From Saussurea involucrata (taxonomy: Eukaryota; Streptophyta; Magnoliopsida; Asterales; Asteraceae): a stretch of 64,000 bases of DNA. The notes below the pieces were generated by a model. It was not told where the DNA came from. It saw only the letters and a list, made by a program, of their open reading frames with translations, and did not search any database. A program made the translations under genes and the position numbers. Positions 31,795-42,088 of this stretch are shown here, piece by piece (the stretch's first letter is position 1; each line of letters begins with the position of its first letter). The DNA is taken from positions 85,065,484-85,129,483 of the forward strand of contig CM066313.1 in assembly GCA_033807775.1 (NCBI GenBank). Direction: 5' to 3'.

Positions 31795-34347
31795 TTAGAC
31801 GTCCACCGGGGTCACATTCTTCTTTCGAATACCAAATATGATCTTTAATCTTCGCAGTTCAAGGCGGTAGTCTTTCCGGTATGAGATGGCTTTCAAAAAT
31901 TCGTTGATCAGGTTCTTTTCTTTCTCAGTGAGTTTTACCTCTCCACGCGCATCCAGACGAAGCTTACTTTCCAAGTGAAACAGAATAATCTTCAAAGTAC
32001 CCTCACAGTACTTGTTGATCTCAATAACTCTCATAAATCTTTTCTTTGAGTCAGTATCAACGTAAACAACCCCGAGCTCAGGCTTGTTCAGTACAGTGTA
32101 GGCGGGGATACCTTGAATATCAAATAAGCGTCTGTTTGGTCTTTTTAAGTTCACATGAGTTTGAAAATATTCCAAACCCATCTGAAAGTCAGTAAGGTAT
32201 GAATACTTCAGAATATTCTTCATAAACTTCTTCACACTTCGAAAGGCAGCACTGTATTGAATTCTATACTCTGGACGCTTCTTCTCTGGATGGACAGCAA
32301 GACTGTTGTAAAGGCTCGGAAGATCATTCAGTCTCAGACTCTTGAAATCAGCTTCAGAGAATACGCATTCAGACCCATCTGATCTCAAAACCGTGAACTC
32401 GGGATAGAAGACATCAAACAGCTTCTGAGATTCAACTTTCAGCACCTTCATAATCATGTTATCTGACTTGACGACTTCTGATCCTTTGTCTTTGTTCTTC
32501 ATGACGTATAGAAATTCGATCTTCTTCAGCGATGGCCAGTCTTCAATCCCATATACTTTATCCAAGTTAATCTTTTGAACCTCTTGTACGTACAGTTCTT
32601 TCCTCAAGGTTTCTAGATAGGGAGTTTGGATTGATACTCTCTCTCCAGTGGCTACATACCTTGGTTCAGCATTAATAATAACTTGGAAAAAACTGAGTTC
32701 TGCTTCAAGTACTTTATCTCTGATCTTTCCATCAGGTACAAACGGTGTTTGTGAAACTAAAGTACCTGAGCTTGGACCTGCTGCATCTTCTAACTGTGGA
32801 GTGTATGAGATTGGACATGTAGAATCAACCTGTGTCGGAGCATCTTCTACCACTGTCGAAATATCATCTTTAGACTCGATATCCAAATCCTGATCCCCAG
32901 TTTCAAAGTCAAAATCCAATTCATCTAGAGCTTCTATCATCTCTTCTTTAATCTTGTAGTTGGGCTGCTCTGGTTCTTCCTCGGAATCAATGTAGATACA
33001 ATCTCGTACGAATTCATCTTCTATCCTTTCTTCCTCTGTTCTATTGTCAACAGCCGCATGCTTTTCAACCCCAGCTATGACATCAGCTAGTACAAGTGTT
33101 TCTGTATCAACAGTCTGTACCATATCAGTCGCCGTTCCACCTTCACCTGTATTTCCCCCAGCTTCAGTTTCATTAACATTACCAGTAGAAGCAACAGCAC
33201 TAGACTCTCCAACCCCTGCTCTCTTCTCCCCCTCATGTTGATCAGGCGGATCCTGATCATCATGTCTTCTTTTCTGAGAGACTTCAGATTCAATACCACA
33301 TCTTTCTTCTACAACTTTGAGCCTGTTATTGATGGTGGTGAATCCATTCATCAAAGCATTCGTCATATCTGTCACAGAGTCGGTTAGCTTCTGAAGTTGT
33401 GTTGTCAGAAGAAGTTGTGTATTTGTGGATGTTGAAGGTTGAGGTTGGGTTAGAGGTGGTGTATGTTGACGAAGTAAGGAAATTAAGTCAACTTCTTCAG
33501 ATGTACTAGAGTCGCTTTTGGCTAAAAGGCGGGATAACAACTCAGATTTAAGTTGGTCTTCAGGTATAAGGTGTAGTGGGATAGATGATGGATGTTGTGA
33601 GTCTGGTTGATTGTCGGATGGTGGATCTTGAGGAGTGGATGATGATTCAGCTATATGTTTGCCCTTTATGGCACGGCTGACTTCAGATGCTAACTGATCA
33701 ACTGATCTCTGCATGTGTGCACGGTGTTGCTTGTACGATCTGTCTATGGCACCTAGTGCAGAAGCCGGTAATGGTAGAGTAATAAAATGAGGATATGGCC
33801 CGAGCATCTGTACAACCTGTTCATGAGGAAAATTTGGGAAATTTGAGCTAACTTCCGGACCACCTAGGTTACCGGTTGAAGTAGCAGTTGTAGCAACCGT
33901 ATTGCCTGTGCTCATGGTTGGCAAAGTGTTGACCATGACAGGACTTCCACCCTGTCCTCGTGGGGCACCAACGAATGGCGGCCTCACTCTGGGTGTTCCG
34001 GTTGGGGCACGGAAGCCCGCAACTTGGTGTTGTTCCAGCAACTGGGTCCTAGGAAGTGATGTTCTACCAAATGGTCCTAGACTCAATGTGCGTGGAATAA
34101 AAGGCGGTGGCCGGGGCGAGAGCCTACCTGATTCAATACCAGCAGATACCGATTGTATCGCCGATAACAGTTGAGCTTGATCCCCTGTGGAAAATGAAAC
34201 ATCGGCAAATTGAGATGCCGATGAGTGGCTGAGTGGGGCTGTGCTATGCATGGCTGGGTCCACCATGTCTGTTTCAATACGCAAAGGCGACAGACGCTCG
34301 TTGGTAGATGATGTGGCTACCCGGCTTGGATCGGTGTGGGGAGAGTC
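31795..34347 (-). CDS. Post-pol ORF of outer copia, C-terminal two-thirds
   Basis: An open frame ends at 31795 and runs back to the inner insertion at 34347, where it continues in phase with the frame ending at 47365 once the inner element and one duplicated gagtc are ignored. This part begins with a Pro/Ser/Thr-rich region, then a coiled-coil-prone segment (LTDSVTDMTNALMNGFTTI), a strongly acidic stretch (SEEEPEQP and DLDFDFETGDQDLD), and a compact C-terminal domain of about 250 residues (IEDWPSLKKIEFLYV; VVYVDTDSKKRFMRVIEI; then a basic helical tail). I see no signal peptide or membrane segment, so the label envelope-like used for such ORFs in sireviruses is not supported here. Function unknown. 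Confidence 0.7.
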   Translation of the reverse strand, partial: DSPHTDPSRVATSSTNERLSPLRIETDMVDPAMHSTAPLSHSSASQFADVSFSTGDQAQLLSAIQSVSAGIESGRLSPRPPPFIPRTLSLGPFGRTSLPRTQLLEQHQVAGFRAPTGTPRVRPPFVGAPRGQGGSPVMVNTLPTMSTGNTVATTATSTGNLGGPEVSSNFPNFPHEQVVQMLGPYPHFITLPLPASALGAIDRSYKQHRAHMQRSVDQLASEVSRAIKGKHIAESSSTPQDPPSDNQPDSQHPSSIPLHLIPEDQLKSELLSRLLAKSDSSTSEEVDLISLLRQHTPPLTQPQPSTSTNTQLLLTTQLQKLTDSVTDMTNALMNGFTTINNRLKVVEERCGIESEVSQKRRHDDQDPPDQHEGEKRAGVGESSAVASTGNVNETEAGGNTGEGGTATDMVQTVDTETLVLADVIAGVEKHAAVDNRTEEERIEDEFVRDCIYIDSEEEPEQPNYKIKEEMIEALDELDFDFETGDQDLDIESKDDISTVVEDAPTQVDSTCPISYTPQLEDAAGPSSGTLVSQTPFVPDGKIRDKVLEAELSFFQVIINAEPRYVATGERVSIQTPYLETLRKELYVQEVQKINLDKVYGIEDWPSLKKIEFLYVMKNKDKGSEVVKSDNMIMKVLKVESQKLFDVFYPEFTVLRSDGSECVFSEADFKSLRLNDLPSLYNSLAVHPEKKRPEYRIQYSAAFRSVKKFMKNILKYSYLTDFQMGLEYFQTHVNLKRPNRRLFDIQGIPAYTVLNKPELGVVYVDTDSKKRFMRVIEINKYCEGTLKIILFHLESKLRLDARGEVKLTEKEKNLINEFLKAISYRKDYRLELRRLKIIFGIRKKNVTPVDV

Positions 34348-35315
34348 TGTTGATCCAAACCCTCAGTGATTTGATAATGGCCCTCTCTTAAATACTTAGT
34401 GAAAATTGTAAGTAAACAATATATATCAGAGTTTCACTATCGCTGATAAGTACTAAGATCTTACAGTACCGCTGATAGGAACTCTCGCTCTTTAGATTAA
34501 ACATTCAGCGAACACTGTTCACCATAATGTTCTGAGCCTGTTCAGTTCTTATGATGATCGCTGATAAGTTAGTTGTTTACTTATGATCCCTGAAGACAAG
34601 TTTCACGTCAACATAGGTTCTACGCTGAAGTCGAAGATCAAGCTCAAGAACCAGCGACAAGTCTCCTAATGAACTGATGCGGATCAGCGAAGACTCAAAT
34701 TTGTCCACTCAACGTGAAGTATCAAGTACAAGACTTCAGCTATCGCTGGACTTTATCATTCGCTGAATAGATAATGATAATGTTCTGAATCAACGAAAGC
34801 TGATCATGAAGTCCTCCGTACAAAGTACTTTTGTCTTAACCACCCTTGCACGACTCCATACGAAATGTAAGAACAGAACCTTCTATTGTCTGAAACCGTA
34901 CAACCACTCTGATACTACACTGTTCATTCATGCGGCTACTAAGGTTGTCTACAAAGGTCAATGACATGCAACCAATCCGCTGATGACACGTGTAAAGTAT
35001 ATACTGACTTGCATTAAATGCATGCAGTATATAAAGAGATGAACCCACTTCTTTTGAAGTAACTTGCTAACTCTGGACAAGTTCATTCTCTTATCTCTAG
35101 ATAGGTTATTATTAGTAATTTCCTTATCTCTCTTAGTGCAAGAAAACCTTTGTGTTCCAACTTGTTTAGATTTAGGTTTATCCTTAATCTTGTTTCCGCA
35201 ACAAGCTGTAAATTGTTAATGATTTATCAATAAACAATTTAGAAAAGTAAAATCTGTGTGTTTGTATTCAACCCCCCCCCCTTCTACAAACTTGTATAAC
35301 CCTTCGGGACCAACA
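34348..35315 (+). repeat. 5' LTR of the inner copia element
   Basis: Starts TGTTGATCCAAACC and ends GGGACCAACA. A consensus TATATAAAG lies at 35028-35036, placing the likely transcript start about 30 bases later. A C9-10 run near 35272 differs in length from the 3' copy. TCAGCGA/TCGCTGA strings recur through the LTR and the whole element. Confidence 0.95.
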
Positions 35316-35330
35316 AGTGGTATCAGAGCG
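35316..35330 (+). promoter_or_regulatory. Primer-binding site (tRNA-iMet type)
   Basis: AGTGGTATCAGAGCG starts one base after the 5' LTR and contains the initiator tRNA-Met complement. The leader from here to the gag ATG is only 80 nt. Confidence 0.9.
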
Positions 35331-35395
35331 GATTTGTTTAATCTCATAAACAAGATCTAATCTACGATTTTTCTCTTACTTGCTATTTTCTGAAA

Positions 35396-37126
35396 ATGGC
35401 CACCAACACAAACACAAATTATATAGACAATGGTTCTCTTGCTAAACCCCCTAGATTTTCCAGAGATAACTTCAACTTATGGAAAAATAGGATGACTCTC
35501 TTCTTAGAAGGTGTAGACCCTACTATGCCTTACTATCTCGAAAACGACCCATTCATCCATGTAACAATTGATCCTGCAGTTCCAGCTGCTGCGAATAGAC
35601 CTGCTATTCCAGAAAGGCTGATTCCTAAAGAAATACACATGTGGACCGACGAAGATAAGAAGAAAGTGGCTATCGACACAAAAGCCAGATCCATACTATC
35701 CATGGCCCTTCCTGACGAAGTTTACCATTCTGTCATGAACCTGAAATCATCAAAAGCCATGTGGGACACAATATGTGTTCAGTATGAAGGAACGTCTGAA
35801 GTCCAGGACTCAAGAAAGATCAACCTGGTAAGACAATACGAAAGCTTCATTTCTGGTAAGAATGAAACTCTCTCTGAAGTTCACCAACGTTTCAACTGTT
35901 TAATTATAGATCTGAAAACTGTTGGTAAGGAATATTCTAACTTTGAAGTGCTGACAAAGTTTCTAGAATGTTTACCTGAAAGCTGGGACAATTATGCTAT
36001 GTGTCTCAAGCTATCAAAGGATCTTAAATCAATGACCCTTTCAACCTTATATGGCACGTTGCTGAATCATGAGCAATCAAGCCATCTTAAGAAGAATCTT
36101 GTAAAAGATTCCAAAAGCACCCCTGTTGCTTTAATCTCAGAGGAACCTTCTACTCAGCGACCCTCGGTCACTATCACTAAGTTAGAAAGTAACTCTGAAA
36201 GGTCATCAAATTCTGATTCTTCAGATGATGATAAATCTTTGGCTCTCCTAACTAAAAAGTCCAGGAGATTCGCCAAAAAGAAAATGTTTAGAAAGAACAA
36301 ACCTCTTTCCATAACTGACAAGCCAAGATCATCAGCTTTTGTTGATAAGGCTACTGCTACTTGTTTTAATTGCGAAAAGACAGGACATTTCGCTAACGAG
36401 TGCAGGTCAAAGAAAGTTTCTAGACCCTCAGCTTTTACAAAGAAATCCTTTGTTCCAAGGAATAAAGATGACAAATACTCAAAGTTGAAAGAAAAATATG
36501 CGAAGCTGAAAAGCTTTAAGAAGAAGAATAAAGGCCTGATGGCTAACTATGACTGGGCTGCTTCTGATGAAGAAGCATCATCATCTGACTCTGAAGATGA
36601 TGAAGCCAATCTCTGTCTTATGGCCAAGATTGAAGATGAGGAAGAAAGTTCAGACATTCCCTCCACTTCAACTTCTGCAATTCAGGTATCACCTTCCTTC
36701 TTTACCAATATTGCAAATATTGATGAAGCTGATAGTCTCCGTAAGATCGATCTCTTGACTAGAAGTTTATACGAAGCCATGAACGGCAAAACTGCGGTTG
36801 AAAACCAAAACCTTGATCTCGCAGAACAGCTTAAAAACTGTCACCTTCAAATAGAAAAGCTTTCTAAAATTGAAGATGATTATAAAGATCAAGTATATTT
36901 AAATCAGCTAGTCAAAATCGAACGAGCAGAAGCTATCGCTGCATTAAAAGCTGAAAAAGCTACTGTTGAAGGATGGTGTAATTCTTCAACAAAGATCACT
37001 GAGATAATTAAGTCTCAGATTCCACTGAGTGATAAACGTGGTATGGGTTACAAATATGAAACTCCAAAACCAACCACTGAGCGTTCAATGCTTAAATTTA
37101 GGAACGTTCGTATCCTCAGTCGCTGA
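35396..37126 (+). pseudogene. Inner copia gag (frameshifted near its end)
   Basis: ATG at 35396 opens MATNTNTNYIDNGS. A copia gag fold (FSRDNFNLWKNRM, then MWDTICVQYEG, INLVRQYESF and LPESWDNYA) spans about residues 18-225. The zinc knuckle CFNCEKTGHFANEC sits near residues 322-335 (36361-36402). A basic/acidic low-complexity region and a coiled-coil-like stretch (about residues 455-530) follow, a long gag tail of the sirevirus type. A one-base indel near 37100 ends this frame at 37126; the tail continues in the frame of the next entry. Confidence 0.85.
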
Positions 37127-37790
37127 TACTTCATCTTCTCAGTGCTCCTCGTCCATTACACCAATCTCTGAGGAAACTCCTATCTCGAAAGGTAAAGAGA
37201 AAATGGTTTATCCAAAACCTACCTCTGTCTTTAAAGATAAAGGTAAAGAAATTGTTATTTACCAAAATCCTCATAAGGGTACTTTAGTACCTAAGCTGAA
37301 TGCTTCTAAAGCTTCAGTGACCTATCCCTCTGGATCAAGGATTCAGATCTCTGGATCGACTCAGCGTGGATCTATTCAGCGATCTACTCCTAAACTCAGA
37401 GTGGATGTCCTTGGTAAGAAATCCGAAGAACTGAATGTTCCTCCTATTTCTAAAGCAAATAGTTTACTTGGTGCTGGTACTTCTAATTCAAAATTAAAAA
37501 CTCAGCATTCAAATGGTCCTAGAACTACTTTTAGTTATAGGAAATGTTATCACTGTGGACTCACTGATCATATTTCTAGTAAGTGCCCCACAGCCACCAA
37601 AGCTGAAAAGATAGCTAAGGTGAAGATTGCCCCCAAGGCAAAGAAGACCACTGAGGTTAAGAAATTAACCAAAGTGAAGAATGACAAAGTTGAATCTTCA
37701 AATGCTGCGAAGACTGCTGAACCTTCCATTCCAACTACTTCCACTGACAAATGTGTAAACATGGTTAAGTGGGTACCCAAGAAAAACTAA
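37098..37790 (+). CDS. Inner copia gag C-terminal extension
   Basis: Continuation of gag in a second frame from about 37098 (GTFVSSVADTSSS) to a TAA at 37788-37790. It is Lys/Ser/Pro-rich and carries a second zinc knuckle, CYHCGLTDHISSKC (37546-37587), followed by KVK-type basic repeats and the terminal motif WVPKKN. The outer copia gag also ends in WVPK plus two residues before its stop. Pol starts a few bases later, at an ATG at 37803. Confidence 0.7.
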   Translation, partial: LGTFVSSVADTSSSQCSSSITPISEETPISKGKEKMVYPKPTSVFKDKGKEIVIYQNPHKGTLVPKLNASKASVTYPSGSRIQISGSTQRGSIQRSTPKLRVDVLGKKSEELNVPPISKANSLLGAGTSNSKLKTQHSNGPRTTFSYRKCYHCGLTDHISSKCPTATKAEKIAKVKIAPKAKKTTEVKKLTKVKNDKVESSNAAKTAEPSIPTTSTDKCVNMVKWVPKKN

Positions 37791-37802
37791 TCTTCCTTTG
37801 TA

Positions 37803-39058
37803 ATGCAGGTTAAGAAGGGTATCTGGTATCTCGATAGCGGATGCTCTAGACACATGACTAGAAAGAAAACCTGCTCGCTGAATACAAGGAAGAGAAGGGT
37901 CCCTCTGTGACCTTCGGTGGAAATGGAAAAGGACATACCCAAGGATATGGTGTACTCTCTAATGGTACAACTTCCTTCTGAAGAGTCGCATATGTTGAAG
38001 GGCTGAAGCATAATCTTCTAAGCATCAGTCAGCTTTGCGACAAGGATAACAAAGTAATTTTCACTAAGGAATCCTGCTTTGTAACTGACAAAAAGGAGAA
38101 GATAGCTCTCAGCGGTTATCGTTTGGAAAATGTTTATGTAATAAACATGGACTCAACAACCACTGAGAACTCATGTTTCTTCTCAAAAGCCTCATCTGAT
38201 GTCAACTGGCTATGGCATAAGAGGCTCTCTCATATCAATTTCAAGACACTGAATACTCTTTCTTCAAAAGAGTTAGTCACTGGTCTACCTCAACACTCAT
38301 ACGCCAAAGAATCCTTATGTTCAGCGTGTGAGAAAGGAAAGCAGACCAAAGCAAGCTTTAAATCAAAGCAAGTCTCCTCAGTGTCATCTCCTCTACAACT
38401 ACTCCATATGGATTTGTTTGGCCCTGTTAACAAACAATCCATCGCTGGAAAGAAATATACGCTGGTCATAGTTGATGAATTCTCTCGCTACACATGGGTT
38501 ATGTTTCTCCGTTCCAAGAGTGACACCCCTGAAGAACTCATCACCTTTGTTCGGAAGATGGAAACCCTGAACAACTTGACCGTTCGCTCAATAAGGAGTG
38601 ATCATGGAACTGAATTCAAAAACAGTTCTCTTGATTCCTTCTTTGAGAGTAAGGGTATTTCTCACAACTTTTCTTCAGTGAGAACACCGCAACAAAATGG
38701 AGTCGCTGAAAGAAGAAATAGAACAATTATTGAAGTTGCACGTTCAATGTTCAGCGATTCTCAACAGCCTACTCAGTTTTGGGCAGAAACTGTCAACACT
38801 GCTTGTTTTACGCAAAACAGGTCGCTGATAGTCAAATGATTCAATAAGACAACCTATGAACTTTTTCATGGGAGAAAGCCCTCAATCAGCTTTCTTCACA
38901 TCTTTGGATGTCAGTGTTTCATACTGAACAACAGAGATGCCCTTGGAAAGTTTGATCCTAAGGCTGATGATGGAATATTTCTTGGATACTCCTCAGTTTC
39001 CAAAGCCTTCAGAGTCTTCAATCGTAGAAGACAAACTGTAGAAGAAACTATTCACGTC
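37803..39058 (+). pseudogene. Inner copia protease and integrase (broken)
   Basis: After the gag stop, ATG at 37803 gives MQVKKGIWYLDSGCSRHMT, the copia protease active site (LDSGC). A frameshift near 37860 and an in-frame TGA at 37979-37981 follow. From 38123 the integrase is open: zinc finger H-x4-H (HKRLSH) and C-x2-C (CSAC), then catalytic Asp in HMDLFGP, Asp in SDHGTEFK and Glu in NGVAERRNRT. A TGA at 38837-38839 interrupts the sequence; GCQCFIL and FLGYSS, the usual distal integrase blocks, follow in frame. Integrase before RT defines Ty1/copia. Confidence 0.85.
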
Positions 39059-41150
39059 ATGTTTGACGAATCCCGGTCAGCGAACTCTAAACCGTCCGCT
39101 GATACCGAAGAACTGAATCAATGGATGTTTTCTCATCTTGGTGATTCAGAAGACATTCCCACTCCTCATGCTCATCCCGTTGAAGATGATGGTCCTACTA
39201 TCATCCCAAACATGCAGAATAGTGAAGCTGAAACATCATGGGTCTCAGCTATTCCTCTAAACACTATACCCGTCGCTGAACAAAATGTCTCAGACATCCC
39301 ATCTATTTCTCAGCAATCAGTGAATGAAATGACATCTGCACCTACTCCTCTCTTGGCTGATACTCCAGAAGTTGCTGAAGCTTCATCTTCAGCTCCTCGA
39401 GTTCAGGATGAGTCAGCGACTTATGCTCCGGCTCAGCGATGGACTGTAAATCACCCAATTGATCAAATTCTTGGTGATCCAAACGCTGGTGTTCAGACTC
39501 GACGAAGTGCAGGTAACATTTGTTTATTTGTCAACTTTATTTCTCTAACTGAACCAAAGAAAATAGATGATGCCCTCAAAGATCCAAACTGGGTCAGCGC
39601 CATGCAAGAAGAGCTGACTGAATTCGAAAGAAACAAAGTTTGGAAACTTGTTTGAAGACCAACTGATAAAACGGTGATAGGCACTAAATGGGTCTATCGA
39701 AACAAGTTGGACGAACATGGTACTGTAACCCGCAACAAGGATCGTCTTGTTGCTCAGAGATACAGACAAGAGGAAGGCATAGATTATGACGAAACATTTG
39801 CTCCAGTAGCAAGACTAGAGTCTATTCGTTTATTCTTAGCATATGATGTACACAAAAACTTTAAAGTACGTCAGATGGATGTTAAGTCAGCGTTTCTAAA
39901 TGGAAAGCTGAATGAAGAAGTCTATGTGGAACAACCTCCAGGATTCTCAGATCCTAAGCGTCCAGGTTATGTTTATAAACTGGATAAGGCACTTTATGGA
40001 TTGAAGCAAGCTCCTCGTGCATGGTATGACACTCTCTCTACTTATCTCCATATTGAACAATTTGAGCGAGGTAAGATTGACAAAACTCTATTCTTTAGAA
40101 AAGTGAAAGGTCATATCATTCTAGTTCAGATATATGTTGATGATATTATATTTGGCTCTACTAACCCTGAGCTTTGTACTCGTTTCGCTGAAAGAATGAA
40201 AGATGCGTATAAAATGAGCATGATGGGTGAACTAACATATTTCCTTGGTCTTCAGATTAAGCAAACTGAAAAAGGAACTTTTATTAATCAGGGAAAGTAT
40301 GTTAAAGATATACTGAAGAAATTCGATTTAACTCAAAGTTCAGCTATGAAAACCCCTATGGCACCACCGTTGACACTTGATAAGGATTCAAAGGGAATAC
40401 CTGTTAATGTCACGCTGTACCGTGGGATGATCGGCTCTCTCTTGTATCTTACAGCTAGCCGACCCGATATTATGTATGCAACATGTTTGTGTGCACGATA
40501 TCAAGCTGAACCTATGTTATCTCATATGAAAGCTGTAAAGCGAATTTTTCGATACCTTAAAGGTACAACGAACCTAGGCCTTTGGTATCCCAAAGACTCA
40601 GGATTCGATCTAATCTTTTATTCAGATAGTGATTTTGGAGGTTGCAAATTGGATAGGAAAAGCACCACAGGAGGATGTCAGCTCCTGGGTGGAAAGCTGG
40701 TAAGTTGGACAAGTAAAAAAGCAAAATTCAGTGTTCACTTCCACAGCTGAAGCTGAATATGTAGCTGCTGGAAGCTGTTGTTCTCAAGTCTTGTGGATGA
40801 GAAATCAGCTATTAGACTATGATCTTCAGCTCTCCAAAATTCCAATCTATTGCGACAGCACAAGTGCCATCGCTATAGCAAACAATCCAGTACTACATTC
40901 AAAGACCAAACACATAGAAATCAGATATCATTTTATCAGAGATCATGTGATGAATGGTGATATAGAACTTCACTTTATCCCAACTGATTATCAGTTAGAT
41001 GATTTGTTTACCAAACCTCTTGATGAGACAAGATTCAACTTTCTCATCAGCGAGCTTGGAATGCTGAACTTTGAAGGGAAAAATCTTCAGCAGTTCATAT
41101 TTGATCAGCGATACTATTATACATCTTGTATAGTTCTATGGATAAAATAA
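39059..41150 (+). pseudogene. Inner copia reverse transcriptase and RNase H (broken)
   Basis: 39059-39655 encodes the Ser/Pro-rich linker and the start of RT (WVSAMQEELTEFERNKVWKL), ended by TGA at 39653-39655. RT resumes in the same frame (IGTKWVYRNK, DYDETFAPVARLE, QMDVKSAFLNG, LYGLKQAPRAWY) with an intact IYVDDIIFGS active site near 40130-40155. A frameshift near 40725 separates RT from RNase H, which contains STAEAEYVAAG, IYCDSTSAIAIA and TKHIEIRYHFIRD, and stops at 41150. The RT core itself shows no missing catalytic residue. Confidence 0.9.
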
Positions 41151-42088
41151 ACTTGTATAACCTATTCCATCATCTTCTCTCTGAATAAACTTGGTTAGCT
41201 GATATCAAGGTATGTTTTCTCTCTGACAATCGCATGCAAATGCAAGATTTCAAAAATGCATCGCTGAATATCCCTTCCTTAAACAGCGATATTTTGAAAT
41301 TTCTAAAAACCATCACTGATATTTCCATTCAGTGCTTCATGTTTGTAAAAGAGTCCTTGAGCTTTCAAAACCTCAGAGACATCCTAAAAAGAATATGAAA
41401 GAACAGTTGTGACGTCATTGCAACGGATAAACCCCGGCACATTCTTCTTTCTGACACACGTTTGCACGTCTCGTTCAAACTTCCAATCAAATGCAAACAC
41501 GTGTCCGTGTCATGATGAAAATCTTTTCCCGCTCAAGATTTTCTCTCTCTAATCTCTCTTTATAAACAAACTCTTGGTTTATATTTTCCTTTTACGCGAA
41601 TAATCTTCCTCCGCAAGAAAGAATCACTGTTGCATTTGTGCTGTCAAACCTTCAAGAACTGTTCATCATCTTCTTCATCAAACATCAAGGTTAATATGTT
41701 CTTATTTTTTATCAAATGCACATAACTTGTTTCTGATCTTCCCCTTGTTTTAACAAGATCAAACAAAAGAACTTCTTAAAAATGAAATCATTTCTTTCAT
41801 GGTTTTATGAACACAACCATTTCATGGTTGTTCTTCAAGTTTAAATGCAAAAATCTTAAACTTGTTCTTCATTCGTTTCCAGAATCTCTTTTCTTCATAG
41901 GAAACTGGAAAACAAAAATAAATGAGTTTTACATTTCGTTTTCAAAAACAAGAAAAACCCTAATCTTCATTAAGACATTTTCGTCTGAATGAAATGGACA
42001 AAATTCGAACCATCTTATTGGAAATTCTTTCCACATTAAGATAATTCTTATTTGTTAACATCTTTGGTTAAACTGATAATACAGAGAA
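41151..42088 (+). other. Inner copia spacer between pol and post-pol ORF
   Basis: About 940 bp with no gene. It ends with TTAAACTGATAATACAG (42068-42084), four bases before the post-pol ATG at 42089. This looks like a branch point (CTRAY-like in TAAACTG is weak) plus a 3' splice acceptor and could permit expression of the downstream ORF from a spliced subgenomic RNA. Confidence 0.5.
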
